Assembly: GCF_041431135.1 (NCBI RefSeq)
Contig: NZ_CP107799.1
Location: forward strand, 6,386,001 to 6,450,000
Source: Streptomyces sp. NBC_00554
GTDB taxonomy: Bacteria > Actinomycetota > Actinomycetes > Streptomycetales > Streptomycetaceae
Length of the DNA stretch: 64,000 nt
Direction: 5' to 3'
The translations under genes were made by a program, and so were the position numbers. The notes beneath the pieces are model-generated. The model did not search any database, was not told the DNA's origin, and worked only from the letters and a program-made list of their open reading frames with translations. Shown one piece after another: positions 32,527 to 40,013 of the stretch (its first letter is position 1; the number at the start of each line of letters is the position of its first letter).

Positions 32527-34035
32527 TCACCCGTCCCGCAACGCGAACCACAACTCCATCCGCACATCCGGATCATCGAGGTCCGCCCCCAGCAACGCCG
32601 AGCACCGCGCGATGCGTTGGCGCACCGTGTTGCGGTGGACGGACAGCGCCACCGCCGTACGGTCCCAACTCCCGTGCAGGGAGAGCCAGGTGCGCAAGGT
32701 CTCGGTGAGCGCGGGATTCGCGGCGATCGGGGCGAGCAGGGCGCGCGCGTGGGCCTCGGCGTCCGACGCGGGCACGAGATCGGCGAGCGCGGGACGCTCC
32801 CCGTGGCGGACCAGCGCCGTACGGGTGGCACGGGCGCGGGCCAGGGCACGGGCGGCCTGTGCGTCGGCCGCCACCCACTCGTGCGGGCCGACGGGCGCGC
32901 TGACCCCGCAGGTCCAGCCCGCCTGCGGGGCGGGCTCACGGTCGCCGGGCACGAGGACGCGTACGACGTCGCGGCCCGTGTCGACCAGCGCGGAGCCCAG
33001 CGCCGCACCCAGCGCGGAGGCGGCGACGGCGTCCGGCGCGGGGCCGTCCCCGGCGGGCCGCGCGTGCACGACGATCCACCGCTCCCCGCCGCCCAGCAAC
33101 GGCGCGACCGCCTCCGGCGAGGCCCCCAGCAACAACCGCACGAGCGCCGCCGACCGCGCCGCCCCACTGCCGCTCTGGTGCTCCCCGGTGAGAAGGGAGA
33201 GCAGCACGGCCGCCACAGACGCGATGGTGTGATCCCCGGGCTCACGCCGCGGCGCCCCGACCCCGAGCACGAAACCCTGTCCGGCCCCCAGGGCGTAGGC
33301 GGCGAGATGCGTGCCACCCACGGTGTCGGTGGCGGAGGCGGGCGAGGGGCCACTCTGGGTCCCCCCGGGCCGCACGACCCGGGCCAACTCGGCGAGGGCC
33401 TGCACGGCGGTTTCCCCCGCCACCCTCCCCGCCCGCGCAAGCTCCGCCCCCTCCGGCCCGTACAGCACAGCCCAGCCCCCCACCCGCCGCGCGAGCTGCC
33501 GCAGCACCGCGGGTACCGGATCCGGGCGGGCAGCAGCCGCCGCGAGGCTCTGCTGGGCCTCCGTGACCCGCCGCAGCTCCGTGTGGCGGGCCTGGGCCAT
33601 GAGTTGCCAGACGGCTCGGGCCACTCCCGAGAAGGTGGTGCGGGGTGGGACCTCCAGGAGGGGGAGGCCGTATGTGTCGCAGGCGGCGACCAGGGCGCGC
33701 GGGACCGTGTCGTGGACCGGGGCCAGGCCGAAGCCGAGGGCTGTGCCGCCTGCGGCGACGATTCGGGAGACGTAGTCGTCGAAGTAGGTGCCCGAGCCTG
33801 CCGCCTCCGGGATGTGGACGCCGGCGGTGAGGAGCAGTTCGCCGCCCAGCAAGTAGGGGTACGGGTCCGCCATCTCCGAGGTGTGCGCCCAGTGGATCAC
33901 CGTGTCCGGGTCGGAGGGGCCGGCGATCTGATGCAGGCCGAGATCCTCGCGGGCAAGGAGCGCGGAGAGCGGTACGGGCGGAGTCGGCGGGACGGGCGAG
34001 GTGGGTGAGGCAGGCAGGGCGGATGCGTCCGGCAT
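32527..34035 (-). CDS. PucR-family transcriptional regulator
   Basis: The 502 residues have an N-terminal PucR ligand-binding-like domain (about 25-145), a middle GGDEF-like/variable region and a C-terminal PucR helix-turn-helix (about 440-495; LSVHRNTVRQRIARCSALLG). Such regulators control purine, amino-acid or polyamine catabolic genes and bind the pathway substrate. It is divergent from the symporter-ureohydrolase-TPP-enzyme genes across 202 bases and is most likely their regulator. The N-terminus has a Pro-rich lead (SPTSPVPPTPPVPLS). Confidence 0.9.
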   Translation of the reverse strand: MPDASALPASPTSPVPPTPPVPLSALLAREDLGLHQIAGPSDPDTVIHWAHTSEMADPYPYLLGGELLLTAGVHIPEAAGSGTYFDDYVSRIVAAGGTALGFGLAPVHDTVPRALVAACDTYGLPLLEVPPRTTFSGVARAVWQLMAQARHTELRRVTEAQQSLAAAAARPDPVPAVLRQLARRVGGWAVLYGPEGAELARAGRVAGETAVQALAELARVVRPGGTQSGPSPASATDTVGGTHLAAYALGAGQGFVLGVGAPRREPGDHTIASVAAVLLSLLTGEHQSGSGAARSAALVRLLLGASPEAVAPLLGGGERWIVVHARPAGDGPAPDAVAASALGAALGSALVDTGRDVVRVLVPGDREPAPQAGWTCGVSAPVGPHEWVAADAQAARALARARATRTALVRHGERPALADLVPASDAEAHARALLAPIAANPALTETLRTWLSLHGSWDRTAVALSVHRNTVRQRIARCSALLGADLDDPDVRMELWFALRDG

Positions 34036-34237
34036 GGGTGGACGTTCCCTCCATCCGGTTCAGCGGCAGTGGATGAAACGTACACTTCAGAGTCGCTTTC
34101 CGGCCACCTAGTGTCGTGACCGCCGGTAGCAGCGGGTACGGGCGGATGTCCCCGCGATCAGTCACCGGCCGGTCCTCAGGGCCAGAGCCCCACACCCACC
34201 TGCACGACACGCCACCGAGCGCTCGGAGGAGACCCCC

Positions 34238-35701
34238 ATGGCCGTCGACTACACAGTGATCGTCGTCTATCTGGCCGGCATGCTGGCCATGGGCTGGTGG
34301 GGCATGCGCCGTGCCAAGTCGAAGAGCGAGTTCCTCGTCGCGGGGCGGCGTCTCGGCCCCGCCATGTACTCGGGGACCATGGCCGCGATCGTGCTCGGCG
34401 GCGCGTCCACCATCGGCGGGGTCGGCCTCGGCTACCAGTACGGGCTCTCCGGGGCCTGGATGGTCTTCGCCATCGGCCTCGGACTCCTCGCGCTGTCGAT
34501 CTTCTTCTCCGCGCGCATCGCCCGCCTGAAGGTCTACACCGTCTCCGAGATGCTCGACCTCCGCTACGGCGGCCGCGCGGGGGTCATCTCCGGTGTCGTC
34601 ATGTGGGCGTACACCCTCATGCTCGCGGTCACCTCGACCATCGCGTACGCCACGATCTTCGACGTCCTCTTCGACATGAACCGGACGCTCGCGATCGTCC
34701 TCGGCGGCTCGATCGTCGTGGCGTACTCGACGCTCGGCGGCATGTGGTCGATCACGCTCACCGACATGGTGCAGTTCGTCGTCAAGACCATCGGTGTGCT
34801 GCTCCTGCTCCTGCCCATCGCGGTCGTCAAGGCCGGCGGGTTCAGCGAGATGAAGGCGAAGCTGCCGACCGAGTACTTCGACCCGCTGGGCATCGGCGGC
34901 GAGACGATCTTCACGTACGTGCTCATCTACACCTTCGGCATGCTGATCGGGCAGGACATCTGGCAGCGCGTGTTCACCGCGCGCAGCGACACCACGGCGA
35001 AGTGGGGCGGCACGGTCGCCGGTACGTACTGCCTGGTGTACGCCGTCGCGGGCGCCGTCATCGGTACCGCGGCCAAGGTCATGTACCCGACGCTGCCCAG
35101 CGCCGACACCGCCTTCGCGACCATCGTGAAGGACGAACTCCCGGTCGGGGTGAGGGGCTTGGTGCTCGCCGCCGCCCTCGCCGCCGTGATGTCGACCTCC
35201 TCCGGCGCGCTCATAGCCTGCGCCACCGTCGCCAACAACGACATCTGGTCGCGGCTGCGGGGAGCCACCGCGGACAAGGACAGCGAGGAGCGCGACGAGG
35301 TCAGGGACAACCGCGTCTTCATCCTGGTCATGGGCATCGCGGTGATCTGTACGGCGATCGCGCTCAACAACGTCGTCGAGGCGCTGACCGTCGCGTACAA
35401 CCTGCTCGTCGGCGGGCTCCTTGTCCCGATCCTCGGCGGGCTGCTGTGGAAGCGCGGCACCGCGCAGGGCGCACTCGCCTCCGTCGTGGTCGGCGGCGTC
35501 GCGGTCATCGGCCTGATGGCGACGTACGGCATCCTCGCGAACGAGCCCGTGTACTACGGGCTGCTCTCCTCGCTGGCCGTCTATGTGATCGTCTCGCTGG
35601 CCACGCCCGCGACCGACGCCGCCGTACTGGTCGCCTGGCGCGAGCGCCTCGCGGGCCGGGTCGCCGAACCCTTGTCCGAACCAGTCCCGGCTCACCAGTA
35701 G
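34238..35701 (+). CDS. Sodium:solute symporter (SSS family)
   Basis: The 487 residues have about 13 membrane helices and the SSS signature region (GGASTIGGVGLGYQYGLSG; SEMLDLRYGGRAG; LAAVMSTSSGALIACATVANND). It takes up an organic solute with Na+. It is followed by a ureohydrolase, so a guanidino or polyamine compound is the likely cargo. The ATG follows GGAGGAG. The palindrome TACGC-GATGTT-GCGTA (35730-35745) lies between this gene and the ureohydrolase gene. Confidence 0.93.
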   Translation: MAVDYTVIVVYLAGMLAMGWWGMRRAKSKSEFLVAGRRLGPAMYSGTMAAIVLGGASTIGGVGLGYQYGLSGAWMVFAIGLGLLALSIFFSARIARLKVYTVSEMLDLRYGGRAGVISGVVMWAYTLMLAVTSTIAYATIFDVLFDMNRTLAIVLGGSIVVAYSTLGGMWSITLTDMVQFVVKTIGVLLLLLPIAVVKAGGFSEMKAKLPTEYFDPLGIGGETIFTYVLIYTFGMLIGQDIWQRVFTARSDTTAKWGGTVAGTYCLVYAVAGAVIGTAAKVMYPTLPSADTAFATIVKDELPVGVRGLVLAAALAAVMSTSSGALIACATVANNDIWSRLRGATADKDSEERDEVRDNRVFILVMGIAVICTAIALNNVVEALTVAYNLLVGGLLVPILGGLLWKRGTAQGALASVVVGGVAVIGLMATYGILANEPVYYGLLSSLAVYVIVSLATPATDAAVLVAWRERLAGRVAEPLSEPVPAHQ

Positions 35702-35764
35702 AGTCGTATCAGCGGTACTTAGTTGTACATACGCGATGTTGCGTAGGAAAGAAGGCATTTCATC

Positions 35765-36733
35765 ATGAGCAGCAACGAGACGCCCCGCGGCCCCGTCGAC
35801 TCGTCCCGCATCCCGCGGTACGCAGGACCCGCGACCTTCGCCCGGCTGCCGCGCCTCGACGAGGTCGGCACCGCCGACGTCGCCGTGGTCGGGGTGCCGT
35901 TCGACTCCGGCGTCTCGTACCGGCCGGGCGCCCGCTTCGGCGGCAACGCGATCCGCGAGGCGTCCCGGCTGCTGCGCCCCTACAACCCGGCCCAGGACGC
36001 CTCGCCCTTCGCCCTCGCGCAGGTCGCGGACGCCGGTGACATCGCGGCGAACCCGTTCAACATCAACGAGGCCGTGGAGACGGTCGAGGCGGCGGCCGAC
36101 GAACTGCTCGGCACCGGCGCCCGCCTCATGACGCTGGGCGGCGACCACACCATCGCGCTGCCGCTGCTGAGGTCCGTGGCCAAGAAGCACGGCCCCGTCG
36201 CGCTGCTCCACTTCGACGCCCATCTCGACACCTGGGACACCTACTTCGGGGCCGAGTACACGCACGGCACGCCATTCCGCCGGGCGGTGGAGGAGGGCAT
36301 CCTCGACACCGAGGCGCTCTCGCACGTCGGCACCCGCGGCCCGCTGTACGGCAAGCAGGATCTCACCGACGACGAGAAGATGGGCTTCGGCATCGTCACC
36401 TCGGCGGACATCTACCGCCGCGGCGCCGACGAGGTCGCCGACCAGCTGCGCCAGCGCATCGGCAACCGCCCTCTCTACATCTCCATTGACATCGACTGCC
36501 TGGACCCGGCGCACGCGCCCGGCACGGGCACGCCGGAAGCGGGCGGCATGACCTCCCGCGAACTCCTGGAGATCCTGCGGGGGTTGTCGTCCTGCAACCT
36601 GGTGTCGGCCGACGTCGTCGAGGTCGCGCCCGCGTACGATCACGCCGAGATCACGGCGGTGGCCGCGTCCCACACGGCGTATGAACTCACGACCATCATG
36701 TCCCGCCAGATTGCAGAGGCACGCGCGAAGTGA
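35765..36733 (+). CDS. speB: Ureohydrolase, agmatinase/guanidinobutyrase type
   Basis: This Mn-dependent enzyme removes urea from a guanidino compound. Its 322 residues contain all metal-binding motifs: GGDHTIALP (about 125), HFDAHLDTWD (about 148) and SIDIDCLDPAHAPGTG (about 240). Family members labelled agmatinase include 4-guanidinobutyrases, which cannot be told apart by eye. The next gene looks like a ketoarginine decarboxylase, so guanidinobutyrate is the preferred guess; the symbol speB is only the family label. Its stop overlaps the next start (GTGA, 36730-36733), so the two are coupled. Confidence 0.92.
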   Translation: MSSNETPRGPVDSSRIPRYAGPATFARLPRLDEVGTADVAVVGVPFDSGVSYRPGARFGGNAIREASRLLRPYNPAQDASPFALAQVADAGDIAANPFNINEAVETVEAAADELLGTGARLMTLGGDHTIALPLLRSVAKKHGPVALLHFDAHLDTWDTYFGAEYTHGTPFRRAVEEGILDTEALSHVGTRGPLYGKQDLTDDEKMGFGIVTSADIYRRGADEVADQLRQRIGNRPLYISIDIDCLDPAHAPGTGTPEAGGMTSRELLEILRGLSSCNLVSADVVEVAPAYDHAEITAVAASHTAYELTTIMSRQIAEARAK

Positions 36734-38415
36734 CCCACGACCACGACCTGGAGCTCCGCCCCACGGCCGCCCAGACCGCAGCCGCCCTGAACCCGCCCCC
36801 CGGGCGCAACGGCGGAGACCTGGTCGTGGAGACCCTCACCGGTCTCGGCGCGACGACCGTCTTCGGCCTGCCAGGGCAGCACGCGCTTGGCATGTTCGAC
36901 GCCCTGCGCCGCTCCTCCCTCCAGTACGTGGGCCTGCGCGTCGAGAACAACGCGGGGTTCGCGGCGGACGCGTACGGCCGCATCACCGGTGAGGCGGCCC
37001 CGCTGCTGCTGTCGACGGGCCCGGGCGCGCTGACCTCGCTGGCCGCGCTCCAGGAGGCGGCCGCGGCTTCCTCCCCCGTCCTCGCCATCAGCAGCCAGAT
37101 CCCCACCGCCGGGCTCGGCGGCGGACGCCACGGCTATCTGCATGAACTCCCCGACCAGCAGGCGTCGTTCAGGGGAGTGGTGAAGTCCGTGCACACGGTC
37201 CGCAGTCAGTCCCAGATCCCGTCGGCGATCGCGGCGGCGTGGGAGTCGGCGCTGACGGCCCCGCACGGCCCGGTGTGGGTGGAGATCCCTCAGGACGTGC
37301 TCCTCGCCGAGACGTCACTGCCGGTCGTGACGGCGATGGACGCGACCCCGGAGGACGTGGTCCCGCGCCCCGAACTCACAGCAGTGGCGGCCCACTTGCT
37401 GTCGAACGCCGCCCGCCCCGCGATCATCGCGGGCGGCGGAGTCGTACGAGCGGACGCGTCCGGCAAGCTCCGCCAACTCGCCGAGAAGCTGAACGCCCCC
37501 GTCGTCACCACCTTCGGCGGAAAGGGCGCCTTCCCCTGGGAACACCCGCTCTCCCTCCAGTCCTGGCTGGAGGACCGCCACACCACGGACTTCCTGGAGG
37601 ACGCGGACGTCCTCCTCGTGGTGGGCTCGGGCCTGGGCGAACTGTCGTCGAACTACCACACGTTCAAGCCCCGGGGCCGCGTCGTCCAGATCGAGGCGGA
37701 CCTCGGCAAACTGGAGTCCAACCACCCGGCGCTCGGCATCCACGCGGACGCCCGCCTTGCGCTGTCGGCGCTCCTGGAGACGGTTTCCGACCGCGCGGAC
37801 GACACGGCGCGGGAGCGGGTGCGTACGGTGCTCGCCCGGGTCGGGGAGCGCATCGCCGCCCAGGAACTCACCCTGGAACAGGACGTGTTGGCGTCCGTCC
37901 GCCAGGCGCTGCCGGCCGGCTCCCCGTCCTTCTGGGACATGACGATCCTGGCGTACTGGGCGTGGTCCGCCTTCGACCCGCGCGGGTCGAACACCATGCA
38001 CTCCGCCCAGGGCGCGGGCGGCCTCGGCTACGGCTTCCCCGCCGCACTGGGCGCGGCGACCGCGGACCCGACCCGTCCGGTCCTCGCGGTCTCGGGTGAC
38101 GGCGGCGCGTTGTATTCGATCGCCGAACTCGCCACGGCCAGGCAGTACGACCTCAACGTCACCTGGCTGATCGTCGACGACGGCGGCTACGGCATCCTCC
38201 GCGAGTACATGACGGACGCCTTCGGCCAGGCCACGGCGACGGAGCTGGCCCGCCCCGACTACGTGGCCCTCGCGGAGTCCTTCGGGGTGCCGGGCGTGCG
38301 CACGAGCCCCGAGACCCTGGAGACGGACCTGTCGAAGGCCCTGGCGACACCCGGCCCTTCGGTGGTGCTGCTCCCGGCGGTGCTGCGGATGTTCGCGCCG
38401 ACGCATCTGGACTGA
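36730..38415 (+). CDS. TPP-dependent enzyme, 2-ketoarginine decarboxylase (AruI)-like
   Basis: The 561 residues have the three-domain acetolactate-synthase plan: Pyr domain with the catalytic Glu in LRVENNAGFAADAYGR (about 75), central domain (about 215-350) and PP domain with the TPP motif SGDGGALYSIAELATA (about 455) running to VDDGGYG. Length and neighbours fit AruI, which decarboxylates 2-ketoarginine to 4-guanidinobutyraldehyde. No anabolic acetolactate-synthase small subunit is adjacent, which argues against a branched-chain synthesis role. It is translationally coupled to the ureohydrolase gene. An aldehyde dehydrogenase to join them is not in the window. Confidence 0.85.
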   Translation: MTHDHDLELRPTAAQTAAALNPPPGRNGGDLVVETLTGLGATTVFGLPGQHALGMFDALRRSSLQYVGLRVENNAGFAADAYGRITGEAAPLLLSTGPGALTSLAALQEAAAASSPVLAISSQIPTAGLGGGRHGYLHELPDQQASFRGVVKSVHTVRSQSQIPSAIAAAWESALTAPHGPVWVEIPQDVLLAETSLPVVTAMDATPEDVVPRPELTAVAAHLLSNAARPAIIAGGGVVRADASGKLRQLAEKLNAPVVTTFGGKGAFPWEHPLSLQSWLEDRHTTDFLEDADVLLVVGSGLGELSSNYHTFKPRGRVVQIEADLGKLESNHPALGIHADARLALSALLETVSDRADDTARERVRTVLARVGERIAAQELTLEQDVLASVRQALPAGSPSFWDMTILAYWAWSAFDPRGSNTMHSAQGAGGLGYGFPAALGAATADPTRPVLAVSGDGGALYSIAELATARQYDLNVTWLIVDDGGYGILREYMTDAFGQATATELARPDYVALAESFGVPGVRTSPETLETDLSKALATPGPSVVLLPAVLRMFAPTHLD

Positions 38416-38438
38416 CGGTCACCTGGGCTGACGGCCAC

Positions 38439-38466
38439 GGCGCCCCTGGTTCGCTAGGGCAGCGCC
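38439..38466. terminator. Hairpin at the 3' end of the anti-sigma-type ATPase gene
   Basis: GGCGCCCCT (38439-38447) pairs with AGGG..GCGCC (38456-38466), with a two-base bulge. It overlaps the stop codon at 38454 and can terminate both convergent genes. Confidence 0.55.
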
Positions 38467-38888
38467 AGTTCCGCCCAGGTCGCCTTGCCGGCGGCGCCCA
38501 ACCGGGGGCAGTAGCCCCAGCGTTGGGCCAAGGCCTGGATGAGGGTGAGTCCCCGGCCGCCCTCGTCTCCCGCGGCCGCCTGCCGGGGCAGGGGGCGGTG
38601 GTCGTCCGCGTCGGCGACCTCCACGCGCAGGAGACCGTCGTACGTCGCCAGGCGCAGACCGATCCCGAGGCCGGGCGCGGTGCAGGCGTGCTGGAGTGAG
38701 TTGGTGACCAGTTCCGTGAGCAACAGCTCGGCCGTTTCGGCCACTTCACCGTCGATCTGCCAGTCGGTGAGCTGGGCGCGGAGCAGCTGTCGGGCGTGCG
38801 GGGCGCTGCGCGGGGTGCGCGGGAGCTGCCAGGTGGCGTCGGTGACAGCAGCGTCGGTGACAGCGGAGTCGGTGGCTGTTTCGGGCAT
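38454..38888 (-). CDS. ATP-binding regulatory protein (anti-sigma/RsbW-like HATPase)
   Basis: The 144-residue protein is a single GHKL-type ATPase domain (N-box LLLTELVTNSLQHA, about 70; G-box GGRGLTLIQALAQRWG, about 120). Streptomyces encode dozens of these stand-alone kinases, which act as anti-sigma factors or partner-switching kinases. No anti-anti-sigma or sigma gene is adjacent, so the partner is unknown. I chose ATG 38888 (MPETATD) since GGAGGGG precedes it. A hairpin at 38921-38955 separates it from the upstream endonuclease gene. Confidence 0.85.
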   Translation of the reverse strand: MPETATDSAVTDAAVTDATWQLPRTPRSAPHARQLLRAQLTDWQIDGEVAETAELLLTELVTNSLQHACTAPGLGIGLRLATYDGLLRVEVADADDHRPLPRQAAAGDEGGRGLTLIQALAQRWGYCPRLGAAGKATWAELALP

Positions 38889-38920
38889 GCGGGTCCCCTC
38901 CTGGCCGAGCAGGTTGCCGA

Positions 38921-38955
38921 GGTTGAACTCCCCGTTGGGCACGGGGAGTTCAACC
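38921..38955. terminator. Terminator after the endonuclease gene
   Basis: GGTTGAACTCCCCGT (38921-38935) pairs perfectly over 15 bases with 38941-38955, loop TGGGC. It is 13 bases beyond the endonuclease stop and 32 bases before the next start, in the same direction. Confidence 0.85.
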
Positions 38956-38968
38956 GGTCGGCAGGTGG

Positions 38969-39772
38969 CTACCAGATCGCCTCGACCCACTCCGGGTGGT
39001 CGATGAACGGGTTGCGGTTGTGCTGGTAGTTGTCGTAGATGAGCTGGTTGCGCTTCTCCTCGAAGGCGCTGGGCGGGTCCGCCTCGTTCCACGCCTTGAG
39101 GACGGAGAGCTTGCCCATGTAGGGGTTGCTGCCGTTGTTCACCAGCTGGTTGGGCTCGAGGTCGGCCCAGCCGTCGTCGCCTTCGTAGCGGACCGTCATG
39201 TAGAGGATCATGCGGGCGACGTCGCCCTTGTCCGCGGCGCGCGGCTCGAAGGAGTCGGAGTCGGTGAGGCTGCCGCCGCCGTTGGTGACCGTGCTGCCGC
39301 CGTTGTCGAAGTCCTTGTTGCCACGGATGCTGTTGACCTGGACGTCGGCGGGACGCAGGTGGTGCAGGTCCGTGCCGGGACCGGTCGCCTCGCCGAAGTC
39401 GCCGTGGGACTTGGCCCAGGTGTGCTCGCGGTTCCAGTCGCCCACGTCGCCGCCGTTGAGGGACTTGGCGCGCGAGACGCCGCTGTAGAGCAGGATCACG
39501 TTGCTGCTGTTGTTCGGGTCCTGGTCGGTCACCATGAGCGCGTTCCAGACCGCGGAGTACGAGATCTTGGTCTGGGGGGCGATGATCGTGTGCAGCGAGG
39601 ACTTCAGGCTCGTGCCGGTCTTACCGATCGCGTTCTTGTAGTACGTGCTGTCGTACGCGGTGGTTGTGGCAGCGGCGGGGGACGCTGCCAAGGTCGGGAG
39701 GGTGACGCCGACGAGAACGGCGGACGTGGCCACCGCAAGCGCCTTCCATCTGCCTATCTGCGCAACGGACAT
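38969..39772 (-). CDS. Secreted endonuclease I family nuclease
   Basis: The 267 residues start with a Sec signal (WKALAVATSAVLVGVTLPTL, cleavage near ASPAAA). The endonuclease I (EndA/NucM) domain follows: NREHTWAKSHGDFGEATGPG holds the catalytic-metal histidine region, and DLHHLRPADVQVNSIRGNKD and YGxxxF-like features come next. It degrades DNA outside the cell, useful for nucleotide scavenging. ATG 39772 has GAAAGGG at good spacing. Terminators lie on both sides. Confidence 0.9.
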   Translation of the reverse strand: MSVAQIGRWKALAVATSAVLVGVTLPTLAASPAAATTTAYDSTYYKNAIGKTGTSLKSSLHTIIAPQTKISYSAVWNALMVTDQDPNNSSNVILLYSGVSRAKSLNGGDVGDWNREHTWAKSHGDFGEATGPGTDLHHLRPADVQVNSIRGNKDFDNGGSTVTNGGGSLTDSDSFEPRAADKGDVARMILYMTVRYEGDDGWADLEPNQLVNNGSNPYMGKLSVLKAWNEADPPSAFEEKRNQLIYDNYQHNRNPFIDHPEWVEAIW

Positions 39773-39937
39773 GGGGGTGCCCTTTCCCGGGATCGGCACA
39801 CATGTGAACGCGGCTGCGTTCGCCTCAACGATGCTGCGTTCTACGCGTGTTGACTTTTTTGGTAACCGGGAGCGTGGCATGTGTTGGGGGTCGGCCGTGT
39901 AACCAGTGAGAGGCGTTTGTGTGACGTTATGGAATAG

Positions 39938-39977
39938 AGAGCAACCCCTGACCGTGAGAACGGTCAGAGGTTGCTCT
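39938..39977. terminator. Terminator after the GT39 gene
   Basis: AGAGCAACCCCTGACCG (39938-39954) pairs over 17 bases, with one mismatch, with 39961-39977 around TGAGAA, beginning 37 bases after the stop. Confidence 0.85.
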
Positions 39978-40013
39978 GCGCGAGGGTTTACCCCAACTGG
40001 AGGAGGGTTTCCC

